NCBI GenBank assembly: GCA_964416385.1
Contig: CAYQDW010000016.1
Location: 1 to 42,859 of the forward strand
Source: JAUHWL01 sp964416385
GTDB taxonomy: Bacteria > Bacteroidota > Bacteroidia > Flavobacteriales > Schleiferiaceae
DNA: 42,859 nt
Reading direction: 5' to 3'
The notes under the pieces: generated by a model
Told to the model about the DNA's origin: nothing
The model's database searches: none
What the model saw: only the letters and a program-made list of their open reading frames with translations
Position numbers and translations under genes: made by a program
Part shown: piece after piece, positions 1 through 8,240 of the stretch
Position numbering within the stretch: position 1 is the stretch's first letter
How the letters are laid out: each line of letters starts with the position of its first letter

Positions 1-27
1 CGCCCATCCACCAATCCGCCATCGCCT

Positions 28-684
28 TTACTGCATGGCAATGATTTCGCCATCAAAAAAGCGGAAACTGTGGGTGCTGGTATTTATTATAAAATCTGAG
101 GTGTGTGCCTTATCACCGGCCGGATACCAGTCGCGTTCATTTTTATTGAGTAAAATGAATAGGCCTTTCTCATCTCCTGCGGCCATAAAATTCTCGCGGT
201 TGCCATCAAAAATAGGTAGGGGGGCAAGGCTGTTAAGTTGGTCGTATGTTTTGCCGATATCAGAAACGGCCATGCCAATTTCACTCACGCCCATCACTTG
301 TGTGGGTATAAATGGCATGCTCTCGGTGTAATACAAGTTTTTACGTGCAATAAACTCAATGATATTATTGTCCATATCATAAAAGTACATGGCCTTGCTT
401 TCCCACTCCGGAAAGTCGATCATCTCTTCTTCATTAAAAGAAAGGAGTTTTACACGATCTGTTAACCAGTTTTTAGCATCTGTTTCTTTGTTACTGGGGA
501 TGTTAAATGCTACGTGGTAAGGGGTAACATCATCCCTGCGCGTAAATGTGAGACGTGTTTTGCCGATACGAAATGTGGCACTCTGTAGGCTCTTAATGAG
601 CAGGGGGAATTTTAAAGTATGATTGTAAAATTCTATGGTTCTTTCCAGATTGGGGGTATAGAGTGTCAGGTTTTGAATCTGCAT
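28..684 (-). CDS. VOC (glyoxalase/bleomycin-resistance fold) family protein
   Basis: 218-residue protein of the vicinal oxygen chelate superfamily. The N-terminal half opens with a beta strand MQIQNLTLYTPNLERT followed by the helix TIEFYNHTL and later YFYDMDNNIIEF, the usual layout of a VOC module; the second half (from about MGVSEIGMAVSD) looks like a second module, so this is probably a two-module monomer. The reaction cannot be told from sequence. I chose the ATG at 684 over the upstream in-frame ATG at 735, because the longer form would translate the palindrome at 711-727 and add 17 residues unlike the family. A -7 promoter match lies at 741-748. The family call is good; the substrate is unknown. 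Confidence 0.8.
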   Translation of the reverse strand: MQIQNLTLYTPNLERTIEFYNHTLKFPLLIKSLQSATFRIGKTRLTFTRRDDVTPYHVAFNIPSNKETDAKNWLTDRVKLLSFNEEEMIDFPEWESKAMYFYDMDNNIIEFIARKNLYYTESMPFIPTQVMGVSEIGMAVSDIGKTYDQLNSLAPLPIFDGNRENFMAAGDEKGLFILLNKNERDWYPAGDKAHTSDFIINTSTHSFRFFDGEIIAMQ

Positions 685-710
685 CGCTTGTAGCTTATAA
701 ATGAACCTAA

Positions 711-727
711 ACATGTACGGTACATGT
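711..727. promoter_or_regulatory. Perfect 8-bp palindrome, candidate operator
   Basis: ACATGTAC and GTACATGT flank a single central base. The palindrome lies between the VOC start codon (684) and a -7 promoter match (741-748), so it would cover roughly +8 to +24 of the transcript, a common place for a repressor to bind. A one-base loop is too tight for the full RNA hairpin, which favours a DNA dyad. Binding protein unknown. Confidence 0.45.
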
Positions 728-740
728 TTTAACAAGGGGC

Positions 741-748
741 CAAAATTA
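741..748 (-). promoter_or_regulatory. Bacteroidota -7 promoter element for the VOC gene
   Basis: TAATTTTG on the minus strand fits TAnnTTTG exactly. Transcription would start near 735, giving a leader of about 50 bases. No clear -33 TTTG was found at the expected distance. Confidence 0.4.
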
Positions 749-759
749 CGAACTATTAC

Positions 760-1515
760 TTAACCGTAAATCGCGTTTAATACGCCTGCAAGACGTATGC
801 CCGCCTGAAGCAATCTTTTATTTACGATAGCGATGCAATCATGATTATATTCATAGCTTAACTTTCCGCTTTCTGGCAAATCATAAACCTTTGGGTGTAA
901 GGCTTGGCTTTCTAGCGCCCAGTCTAACACAGTGCTTTTTTGCCACATGGCTATTTGGTCTTGTGTTGCTGTATTAATCCATGTGGTGTATTCTGTGTAG
1001 CTCAACTGTTGATAGTCTATCAGGTCACTATCCCAAATACGGTGTAGATTTGTTTTTTGCCACATAAATTCCAGTTTTACGCTATTGCCACCACGGTCTG
1101 TACCATTGCCAACGTGCAGCGGTTGGTGAATATCGCCAACAAGGTGTACCAAACATTTTAAGGCAAAGGCTTCGTCTATGCCATAGTTGCCGGTTTCTAG
1201 CTCGTTTACATAATGCGCAATGGCCATAATTACATCGCCTTCTTCTGGTGCGCCATGATATGTTTCACCTTCTTTAATGGTACAGTAATGCCAAGGACTT
1301 AAGCTATCAAACTTGCTTTCACTTTTTATAAAATCCATGTAATTGGCACACATGGCCAGGCTTTCATCCCCCAAAACACGCTGTACATTTTTTTGTGCCT
1401 TTTTGTTAAGGTGCTGCCAAGCAATTTCACCTACCACACGATGCCCGGTTTGTCCCCAGCCATAAGCTGTTAATGTAGCAAGTATCAATCCGAGAGATGC
1501 AAAAGTTCTTTTCAT
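760..1515 (-). CDS. Secreted S1/P1-type zinc nuclease
   Basis: 251 residues with a signal peptide of about 19 residues. Cleavage before Trp20 would make WGQTGH the mature N terminus; in the S1/P1 family this tryptophan and the nearby histidine are zinc ligands. Further family signatures follow in order: NYMDF, the WHY triplet, HLVGDIHQPLH and NLHRIWDSD, which together supply the remaining His/Asp ligands of the trinuclear zinc site. All appear intact, so the enzyme should be active on single-stranded DNA/RNA or 3'-nucleotides in the periplasm or outside the cell. The likely role is nucleic-acid scavenging. It is the last gene before the promoter of the VOC gene. Confidence 0.93.
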   Translation of the reverse strand: MKRTFASLGLILATLTAYGWGQTGHRVVGEIAWQHLNKKAQKNVQRVLGDESLAMCANYMDFIKSESKFDSLSPWHYCTIKEGETYHGAPEEGDVIMAIAHYVNELETGNYGIDEAFALKCLVHLVGDIHQPLHVGNGTDRGGNSVKLEFMWQKTNLHRIWDSDLIDYQQLSYTEYTTWINTATQDQIAMWQKSTVLDWALESQALHPKVYDLPESGKLSYEYNHDCIAIVNKRLLQAGIRLAGVLNAIYG

Positions 1516-1570
1516 TTGGTATGTAAAGCTTTAAATTTTATTTGGGTTCTTCTAAACGCACGTGTAAAAA

Positions 1571-2182
1571 TTAGGGTGCATGCTTACGCTGCATCAAAAA
1601 AAGTATGGGCAAACCAATTGCCGTTGGGGCCAACCACGGAATCCAATACGGCTCAAAGCTACGCAGATTAACTAAAATAAAGGCTGTAAAAGTGGCGATA
1701 TAGGTACCCATCATCATACCAATGTGTTGGCGTAGCCATTCGTTTTTTGCCAGTGGTTTTTGGCTGTATACCTTGCGATAGTTGTTTAGGTCTCCCAATA
1801 CAAGCAGAACACTTAGGCTGCCAAATACCAGAAGAACCACATTAAAAGTACTTATCATTAATATGCCGTTTACAGCACCTAAAAGTAAGATGAGCCAATC
1901 AATGATAGCCGGTTTTAGACTTTTGTTTTTTGTAGCGCGGTAACCATTTAGATTGGTGTAGAGCGCAAATAGTGCAATGAATTTTAAAAAGAGATTACCT
2001 ATAAGATGTGCAACCAGCAGCCCAAAAATACTCACCATAAGCATACTTATAAAGAAGATCTTGCCATTTGTTTTGTGAAAAGGGGTTCCCTTTTTTGCAA
2101 TGATGGCGATTAAGCCCGTAACCAAAGCGGTAAAACCTCCAGCCACATGTAGCATTAAGGATATTTGTCTAAGTGTTTCCAT
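1571..2182 (-). CDS. DUF2306-type integral membrane protein
   Basis: 203 residues with about six hydrophobic segments. It begins with a helix containing LMLHVAGGFTAL, has a short basic loop with HKTNGKIFF, and later a charged loop NEWLRQHIGMMMGTY. Conserved-looking histidines in the first helix (MLHVAGG), in the loop (PFHKTNGK) and near RQHIGMM resemble the DUF2306/YozB-like family, in which histidines could hold heme or metal; that role is my inference. No signal peptide and no enzymatic motif. It is transcribed divergently from the ABA4-like gene. Function unknown. Confidence 0.75.
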   Translation of the reverse strand: METLRQISLMLHVAGGFTALVTGLIAIIAKKGTPFHKTNGKIFFISMLMVSIFGLLVAHLIGNLFLKFIALFALYTNLNGYRATKNKSLKPAIIDWLILLLGAVNGILMISTFNVVLLVFGSLSVLLVLGDLNNYRKVYSQKPLAKNEWLRQHIGMMMGTYIATFTAFILVNLRSFEPYWIPWLAPTAIGLPILFLMQRKHAP

Positions 2183-2313
2183 TTGGTGTATTTAAGGGTT
2201 GATGCATACATCTTGCATTGTGGTTATATTAAAAGTAAAATGAGCAGGATGCTGAATTAAAAACCTCATCGCTATGCTGCACTTTGGAAGGTGTATATTT
2301 AACCAAAAATAAA

Positions 2314-2760
2314 ATGAATCCAGAAATACTTTTTAATGTTGTAAATGCCATTGCAATGGTAGCTTGGGGCTTACTCATTGTGCTGCCTGGTGCTGCTATT
2401 ACGCGTATTTTTATACGCAGCGGCATAGTAATATTGTTGCTAGCGGCCATATATGCCACGTTAATTGTTGCCTATTTTGATCCTAAGGTAATGCAAGATT
2501 TTAGCTCCCTTAGTGGCGTAATGCACCTGTTTACAGATCCTATGGGTGTGGTTGCTGGCTGGACACACTATTTGGTCTTTGACCTATTTGTTGGGATGTG
2601 GATTACCAATGACGCATTAAAAGCAGGCGTAAATAGATGGTTGGTGTTGCCATGCCAAATTTTTGCATTTATGTTTGGCCCCATCGGGTTTCTACTTTAC
2701 TACGGTGTGCGTTTTTTTGTGACTAAAAGTTTGAAGGTCAATTTGTTTGCTGAGCAATAA
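2314..2760 (+). CDS. ABA4-like (DUF4281) membrane protein
   Basis: 148 residues, four predicted membrane helices. The segment MHLFTDPMGVVAGWTHYLVFDLFVG contains the W-x-H-Y-L-x-x-D pattern of the ABA4-like family, named after the plant neoxanthin-pathway protein; bacterial members have no settled function. The ATG at 2314 is used because an upstream extension would need a TTG at 2284. Its TAA overlaps the next gene's ATG by one base at 2760, so the two are almost certainly translated together. Confidence 0.8.
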   Translation: MNPEILFNVVNAIAMVAWGLLIVLPGAAITRIFIRSGIVILLLAAIYATLIVAYFDPKVMQDFSSLSGVMHLFTDPMGVVAGWTHYLVFDLFVGMWITNDALKAGVNRWLVLPCQIFAFMFGPIGFLLYYGVRFFVTKSLKVNLFAEQ

Positions 2761-3803
2761 TGCATAGAATTCTACTTTATGGTGCCAATGGGTACACGGC
2801 TAAACTCATTTTAGATGAAATCTTAAAAAGTCAATTGCCCAAACCCTTACTCATTGGGCGCAATGCCCGGGCTATTGAAGCGCTGGCAGATAGCTATATG
2901 TTAGATTTTGCAGTGGCAGATGCACAAGATATTGGCCACGTTCTTAAAAAACAAAAAAAGGCGCGGGTGCTCATTAATGCTGCTGGGCCTTTTGTAGAAA
3001 CGGCTCTTGATATAGCTACAGCATGCATTGCGCACGGTGTACATTATATTGACATAACGGGCGAGATTTCCGTTTTTCAACAGTTACAAACCCTAGATGC
3101 GCAAGCCAAATCTAGAGGTGTCATGTTGCTGCCCGGTGCCGGCTTTGATGTGGTGCCAACAGACTGTTTAGCGTTTGCACTAAAACAAAGTATGCCACAA
3201 GCTGAGTCTTTGGTTTTGGCTTTTGCAGGCCTCGGTGGGGGCAGTAGCCGTGGTACAGCACTTACGGCCATCCGGCAAATAAGCAATACCACTTGGATGC
3301 GTAAAGATGGCCGATTAACGCCAATACCGTGGCGCAAAGAGGTTAGGAAAATTGATTTCGGCCCAATAAAAGCAACGTGTTTACCCATACCTTGGGGAGA
3401 TTTAGAAACGGCATGGTTTAGCACAGGTATTGCCAACATCATGGTTTTTACACCCTTTTCAAAAAAGATCAGGCGTTGGCTGCCAATACTTACATGGTTG
3501 GCATCAGTAAGCTGGATAAATAAGATTTTGAGGATGTATATCTCCCGTAACGTAGAAGGGCCAGATCAAATAACACGCCAACGCGCACAAACACATGTTA
3601 TTGGTGAAGTATCTTCAGGTGCAAAAACCCTAAGAATGCATATTAGCACACCAGAGGGGTATACATTTACAGCACATAGTGTTGTAGCCATCGTTAAGCG
3701 TATTATAAAAGATGATTACCGTACCGGCTATCAAACGCCCGCCACTGCATACGGGTATCAATTATTAGATGATATTCCTGGTGTAAGCCGATTGAGCAGA
3801 TGA
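2760..3803 (+). CDS. Saccharopine dehydrogenase-like NAD(P)-binding oxidoreductase
   Basis: 347 residues. The N terminus holds a Rossmann fold with the fingerprint YGANGYTAKLI, followed by LIGRN after the second strand and NAAGPF at the fourth, typical of the saccharopine dehydrogenase/trans-acting enoyl reductase family. GVHYIDITGE and LLPGAGFDVVPTDC are further family signatures. The C-terminal half is the mixed alpha/beta substrate domain. Members reduce or oxidise varied acyl or amino-acid-like substrates, and nothing here tells which. Coupling to the upstream ABA4-like membrane protein suggests joint action on a lipid or terpenoid-like compound, which is inference only. Confidence 0.85.
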   Translation: MHRILLYGANGYTAKLILDEILKSQLPKPLLIGRNARAIEALADSYMLDFAVADAQDIGHVLKKQKKARVLINAAGPFVETALDIATACIAHGVHYIDITGEISVFQQLQTLDAQAKSRGVMLLPGAGFDVVPTDCLAFALKQSMPQAESLVLAFAGLGGGSSRGTALTAIRQISNTTWMRKDGRLTPIPWRKEVRKIDFGPIKATCLPIPWGDLETAWFSTGIANIMVFTPFSKKIRRWLPILTWLASVSWINKILRMYISRNVEGPDQITRQRAQTHVIGEVSSGAKTLRMHISTPEGYTFTAHSVVAIVKRIIKDDYRTGYQTPATAYGYQLLDDIPGVSRLSR

Positions 3804-3812
3804 CTTGCTTTT

Positions 3813-3830
3813 AAACAGAGTTCTGTTTTT
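3813..3830 (+). terminator. Short intrinsic terminator between convergent genes
   Basis: AAACAG and CTGTTT pair around a four-base loop, followed by a run of T that overlaps the stop codon of apaG on the opposite strand. The stem is only 6 bp, so it is probably modest in strength. It serves the saccharopine-dehydrogenase-like gene. Confidence 0.45.
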
Positions 3831-4215
3831 AATTTAATCGCGGTGTAGCAAAGAATTGCATTACCGGTATCCGCACTTTAAAAGAACCGCCAGTGCTCAA
3901 TCTGTTAAAAATATAGTACCCCTTCATTACGCCAATGCTGGCGCGAAGATTACAGCCGCTCGTATAAGTGTGTTTATCGCCAGGACCTAAAATTGGTTGC
4001 TGCCCAACCACGCCTGCTCCAGCTACTTCGCTCGGGCCATCGCCGGTGTCATAAATAAACCAGTGTCTTCCGGTAAGTTGTACGGTATCCGGACTATGAT
4101 TTTCTATGGTAACCGTATATTGAAAAACATAGAGTGGCCCCTGTTTACCAAAGTATCTTCCTTGGTAAATGGTGTTTACAGAAACTTTAATCCCCTTTGT
4201 TGTTGAAAAAACCAT
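3829..4215 (-). CDS. apaG: ApaG domain protein
   Basis: 128 residues, full length for ApaG. The protein is a fibronectin-III-like beta sandwich with YVFQYTVTIENHSPDTVQL, RHWFIYDTG, the glycine-rich GAGVVGQQPIL and YTSGCNLRASIGVMKGYY, all close to the family pattern. ApaG has been linked genetically to Co2+/Mg2+ resistance, but its biochemical role is unsettled. It lies one base downstream of the DUF3667 gene and is the last gene of the plug - DUF3667 - apaG operon. Confidence 0.95.
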   Translation of the reverse strand: MVFSTTKGIKVSVNTIYQGRYFGKQGPLYVFQYTVTIENHSPDTVQLTGRHWFIYDTGDGPSEVAGAGVVGQQPILGPGDKHTYTSGCNLRASIGVMKGYYIFNRLSTGGSFKVRIPVMQFFATPRLN

Positions 4216-4216
4216 A

Positions 4217-5425
4217 TTAGATCAGAAGAAAGCTAATGAGACCCACTAAAAATAAGAAAATACCTGAAACAAAAAAGTAGCTGATATTTACAATGATAAA
4301 GTTTAAAAAGGTGGTGAAACTGCGTTGCTGGTAAAAGTTTTTTAAAGCGAAAAACAGATAGACCGGAAAAACAAAAAGAATCAGCATAAATGCCCCGTTA
4401 CCAAAGAATAATTTGAGGAGCATTGCAAGGGCTATAATCACAAAAAAGGCGGTTTGTGTGTGTATAGAAAAGATAAAGTGGTCTACATAGTAGTAGTCTC
4501 TCTTGTAAAAATATTGCGTTTTTAAAACCAAGGCCATAATTGGTACAAAAAGCAGGAGGATGATAATTAAGTTGCCTTTGATGTAGTTTAAAAACTCTGT
4601 GAAACTCATTAGGGCAAGCTTCAAGGCGTAACTGTAATAAAACTGATTGAGCGTTGTTGGTTCTACATTTAAAGTACTGAGGGCGTTTTTTATCGGCACT
4701 CTTGGATTTTTAGATGCGAATTTGAACATACGTCCAAACAAAGTTTGCGCTCCGCCATCAGTAAATTGTACGTCTAGTGTGTTTGTGTTGGCATCATTTT
4801 GCGGCAACGCGATGTAGCGTTCTAGTTCGGCCACGTTTTTTGCCGCATAATCAAAATACGCTTTGTTGCGGTTAGTAGGGGGGAGGTTGAGCGCTGTTAA
4901 GGCGCTATCCACAGTTGTGGCAGGGTTTTCTTTTACAAATTCAAGGATTTCTTTTAGTGTAATAACCTGTAATGAATCACTGAGTGCCGGCAAATCGCGA
5001 ACTAAAACATCTTCTAGAGTAATGCTGTCTGGCTGGGCAAAATCAATCAGCCTATCGTTTTTGGGCTTGGTAGATTCTAAATCAGCTACATTGTTAAAGC
5101 CTCTGTCAATACGATTGTTAATTGAATTTAAGCCTAAGGTTACCAACACAACCAATAAAAACATCCTTATCGGGGGCAGGTAAGTGGCCTTTTTACCAGA
5201 TACTACGGCTAAACTTAATTTCCCTGGATAGCGCATTAGCGGCCAAATACTGATGTAAAATTTAGAGTCAAAGGCAAATAAATTAGCCAACGCATCTAAA
5301 ATTAATTGACCAATAGTGGGCTTTGCAATATTGTTAAGTTGGCCACAATCAGGGCAAAAGTTTTCATTATGTAGCGCTAACCCACAATTTAAACACGTAT
5401 CACCTTTTTGTATCCTACGTTTCAT
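4217..5425 (-). CDS. DUF3667 membrane protein with N-terminal zinc ribbon
   Basis: 402 residues. The first 30 residues hold CLNC and CPDC, a four-cysteine zinc ribbon as in DUF3667. Then come a short amphipathic stretch with SIWPLMRYPGKL, a first membrane helix (MFLLVVLVTLGLNSI), a long soluble insert of about 180 residues, and four or more C-terminal membrane helices. DUF3667 proteins have no proven role. The start codon overlaps the stop of the T9SS plug gene (ATGA), so translation is coupled. Confidence 0.85.
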   Translation of the reverse strand: MKRRIQKGDTCLNCGLALHNENFCPDCGQLNNIAKPTIGQLILDALANLFAFDSKFYISIWPLMRYPGKLSLAVVSGKKATYLPPIRMFLLVVLVTLGLNSINNRIDRGFNNVADLESTKPKNDRLIDFAQPDSITLEDVLVRDLPALSDSLQVITLKEILEFVKENPATTVDSALTALNLPPTNRNKAYFDYAAKNVAELERYIALPQNDANTNTLDVQFTDGGAQTLFGRMFKFASKNPRVPIKNALSTLNVEPTTLNQFYYSYALKLALMSFTEFLNYIKGNLIIILLLFVPIMALVLKTQYFYKRDYYYVDHFIFSIHTQTAFFVIIALAMLLKLFFGNGAFMLILFVFPVYLFFALKNFYQQRSFTTFLNFIIVNISYFFVSGIFLFLVGLISFLLI

Positions 5426-6729
5426 CGCTGCACTGGCCGTTGCATAAATTTATTGATACCAATTAAACGGTCATAGCGAATGCCAATTTCTCGGTGGTAA
5501 ACCAAGATGGTATATTCATTAGAAGTTTCCCAGTGGCTGCCTTCAATCTGGGTTTCATCAGCCAGTTGTGTTGCTTCGTTTACCACAACATATTGGTAGT
5601 TATAATATCCCTGCTTTAAGAGAATTTTTCCGCGATATGCCTTGGTTTGGGGGTCATATTGCAATTTAAACCGTGGGCTTATACGCCAGTCGCTAAGCTG
5701 CCCGAAAACATAAACATCACCTTCTTCTATGGGGTCTGATGCCAGATAAAAGTCAAACCAAGCGTAATCGGCTTCGGTTTCAGGTGTTGTGCTATTTAAT
5801 CGCCTGATAACAAAACGGCCATTAATGTCTTCATTAAAAGAATAACGGGTGGCAAGTCTTGGCATTTCGGGTACCAAGTAAACAGTGTAGTTAGAGTCTA
5901 GTACTGTTTTACGCGTGTTTAGTGTTAATTCAGTGAGCTGTTTGGTATCAAAGTTTCTAAACTCGTTACCGCCATAAAAAGTATTCTCACCTTCAAAGTT
6001 ATAGTCGATCTGTTGATTTTTAATGAATTTAGGTTTGATGTCTATGCGTGCATTGTCCCAACGGCCATTTTGCACAACATTTACATAAAGGTCAAAAAAC
6101 GGATTTGGGATGTCATAACCGATATGTGTAAGTGTGAAATTGAGTTGCTGGTGGGTATCACGTTCTTCTAATCGCGTGGCTCTAATGACATCTGCCGTAA
6201 CGGTAACTACATTTTCATATACCATAAACCTGCGCGTAAGTACAACATCTTCGGGGTTGTTATTCTTGTAAACTACCAGAACGTAGTTGCCGCTTTTAGA
6301 AATTTTAATGGTATTGTTTGGTATGGTTAGCCAGTAGTGCGTGTACGGAATATAGGTGTTCAAAGAGAACTCGTAGTTCTCTATATAATAGTCTTGTAAG
6401 CCTTCTAAGTATTCTGCTTTTAACAAATCGCTTGGTTGCCAATCATGGGTGCAGTGAATGAGGGTGTAGCCGTAGTTGGTAAAATCAGGACTTAAATCAT
6501 CAAAGTCTAATCGCAATTGATCAGCGCCACCAAAGCGCAATATGGGTAAACCAAAAGGATCTGAAATTGGCCTTAATTGTACCGTGGCAATATTGGCTTC
6601 ATAAATCTGGTCGGCATACAGCATTTGTTTTTGATCAACATGGCGCTGCGCATGCGTATATGGGGCAAGTATGGCGAGCAAAACCAACAGGCAAAAGCCT
6701 CTAAAGTGATATGAAATAGACGTGTTCAT
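5422..6729 (-). CDS. Type IX secretion system plug protein (DUF5103)
   Basis: 435 residues with a signal peptide ending near THAQ, so it is exported to the periplasm. The body matches the DUF5103 layout: YTLIHCTHDWQPS, the SEYLEGLQDYYI-like helix, RRFMVYEN, LNFTLTHIGYDIPNP, and a C-terminal beta domain with YNYQYVV. In the Flavobacterium johnsoniae SprA translocon structure this family forms the plug that closes the periplasmic side of the pore. ATG at 6729 is preferred because the longer frame would start with TTG at 6738. It heads an operon with DUF3667 and apaG. Confidence 0.87.
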   Translation of the reverse strand: MNTSISYHFRGFCLLVLLAILAPYTHAQRHVDQKQMLYADQIYEANIATVQLRPISDPFGLPILRFGGADQLRLDFDDLSPDFTNYGYTLIHCTHDWQPSDLLKAEYLEGLQDYYIENYEFSLNTYIPYTHYWLTIPNNTIKISKSGNYVLVVYKNNNPEDVVLTRRFMVYENVVTVTADVIRATRLEERDTHQQLNFTLTHIGYDIPNPFFDLYVNVVQNGRWDNARIDIKPKFIKNQQIDYNFEGENTFYGGNEFRNFDTKQLTELTLNTRKTVLDSNYTVYLVPEMPRLATRYSFNEDINGRFVIRRLNSTTPETEADYAWFDFYLASDPIEEGDVYVFGQLSDWRISPRFKLQYDPQTKAYRGKILLKQGYYNYQYVVVNEATQLADETQIEGSHWETSNEYTILVYHREIGIRYDRLIGINKFMQRPVQR

Positions 6730-6787
6730 GGCTTGCAAAGTAGAAAAAATAAGGCTCTGCAGGTTATCTGCGGCATATCTGTAAAAA

Positions 6788-6805
6788 ACATGATAACTAC
6801 CATGT
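6788..6805. promoter_or_regulatory. Imperfect dyad upstream of nqrA, candidate operator
   Basis: An 18-bp dyad with outer arms ACATG and CATGT; 7 of 9 base pairs are symmetric. It covers the place where the -33 element of the nqr promoter should be (the -7 match begins at 6824). The outer half-sites resemble the palindrome at 711-727, so the same kind of regulator could bind both. Tentative. Confidence 0.3.
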
Positions 6806-6823
6806 GTCTAAACGTGGTTTTTC

Positions 6824-6831
6824 TAATTTTG
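6824..6831 (+). promoter_or_regulatory. -7 promoter element for the nqr operon
   Basis: TAATTTTG fits TAnnTTTG exactly and lies 38 bases before the nqrA ATG. The -33 region contains no TTTG but is covered by the dyad at 6788-6805. Confidence 0.5.
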
Positions 6832-6868
6832 CGCGCGATTTTTAACGGCAATTTCCACATTTAAGAAA

Positions 6869-8221
6869 ATGTCCAGAACAATTAAGATAAAGAGAGGCTA
6901 CGACCTCAAGCTAGTAGGTAATGCGATTAATGAAGTTGAGAATCTAGAGCTCTCAACCACCTACGCCCTCAAACCAACAGATTTTCCAGACCTCACCCCG
7001 AAATTGATTCTTCGCGAAGGCGCAGAAGTAAAGGCCGGAGAAGCGGTTTACATGGATAAAGATCGGCCAGAAATAAAATTTTCTGCGCCGGTTAGCGGTG
7101 AAATCACCGAGGTTAGAAGAGGCGAAAAGCGCAAAATTCTCGAAATAGTAATCTTAGCGGATAAGGAAGTTAAGCATGTAGACTTCGGGGTTAAAGACCC
7201 GTTGTCGCTTTCGCGCGATGCGATTGTGGCTACCTTGCTTGACTCAGGTGCGTGGCCTTTATTGGTAGAACGTCCCTTTGGCGTAGTACCCAATCCTAAA
7301 AACACCCCTAAAAATATCTTCGTTACAGGGATAAACTCGGCTCCTTTGGCAGCTGATATAGACCTCACCATAAAGGGCGAAGAAGAAAATCTACAAGCAG
7401 GATTAAATGCGCTTTCCAAATTAACTGATGGTAAGGTTTACCTAAGTTTAGATGGAGATGCAAAGCCCGCACAGGCACTTACGCAAGCCCAAAATGTAGA
7501 AATCGTGTATTTCACAGGTAAGCATCCAAAGGGTAATCCAGGTGTGCAAATGCATCACCTAGCGCCACTCAATAAAGGTGAGCAGGCGTTTACAGTTACT
7601 TTGAGCGATGTGATTATTATTGGCCGCTTGTTTACAACAGGGCACTATAACCCTACGCGCATCGTGGCCATGTGTGGCTCTGAAGTGGCACAGCCCAAGC
7701 ATTACGCCATGCGTGCAGGTGCAAATCTTGAACGTTTGATTAACAGTCAAGTTAAAAATGAAAATAGCCGAATTATCAGCGGCAACGTACTTACAGGTAC
7801 GCAGATTGATAAGAACGGTTTTCTTGGATTTAAGAGCACAGAAATCACTGTGTTGCCAGAAGGTAATACGCCAGAATTTTTAGGCTGGATATTACCTGGT
7901 TTTGAAAAGTTCTCTATGAGCAGAACATTTTGGAGTTGGCTACGCCCCAAAAAGGCCTATGCGCTAAACACTTCTATGCATGGTGAAGAGCGCGCCTTTG
8001 TAATGACGGGCATCTATGAGCGTGTTTTTCCATTTGATATTTACCCCGTTCAATTGATAAAATCCATCATGGTTCAAGACATTGAAAAGATGGAACAATT
8101 GGGTATTTACGAGGTTATAGAAGAAGATTTCGCCTTATGTGAAGTTATAGATCCTTCAAAATTACCTGTTCAGGAAGTGGTGCGCGAAGGATTGAATTTT
8201 TTACGCAAAGAAGTAGGTTAA
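6869..8221 (+). CDS. nqrA: Na+-translocating NADH:quinone reductase subunit A
   Basis: 450 residues, normal length for NqrA. Typical features are the N-terminal IKIKRGYDLKLVG, KPTDFPDLTPKLILREG, SAPVSGEI with the biotinyl/lipoyl-like hairpin, RPFGVVPNPKNTPKNIFV and SMHGEERAFVMTG. NqrA is the cytoplasmic subunit without a membrane anchor that contributes to ubiquinone or menaquinone interaction. It is the first gene of a six-gene operon in the canonical order A-F; a -7 promoter match precedes it at 6824-6831. Confidence 0.97.
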   Translation: MSRTIKIKRGYDLKLVGNAINEVENLELSTTYALKPTDFPDLTPKLILREGAEVKAGEAVYMDKDRPEIKFSAPVSGEITEVRRGEKRKILEIVILADKEVKHVDFGVKDPLSLSRDAIVATLLDSGAWPLLVERPFGVVPNPKNTPKNIFVTGINSAPLAADIDLTIKGEEENLQAGLNALSKLTDGKVYLSLDGDAKPAQALTQAQNVEIVYFTGKHPKGNPGVQMHHLAPLNKGEQAFTVTLSDVIIIGRLFTTGHYNPTRIVAMCGSEVAQPKHYAMRAGANLERLINSQVKNENSRIISGNVLTGTQIDKNGFLGFKSTEITVLPEGNTPEFLGWILPGFEKFSMSRTFWSWLRPKKAYALNTSMHGEERAFVMTGIYERVFPFDIYPVQLIKSIMVQDIEKMEQLGIYEVIEEDFALCEVIDPSKLPVQEVVREGLNFLRKEVG

Positions 8222-8240
8222 ACATAGTTAGTAAGTAAAC

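Noticed and set aside
4863..5183. 106-codon plus-strand ORF
   Set aside because: It lies wholly inside the DUF3667 gene on the other strand and its product has no domain-like features.
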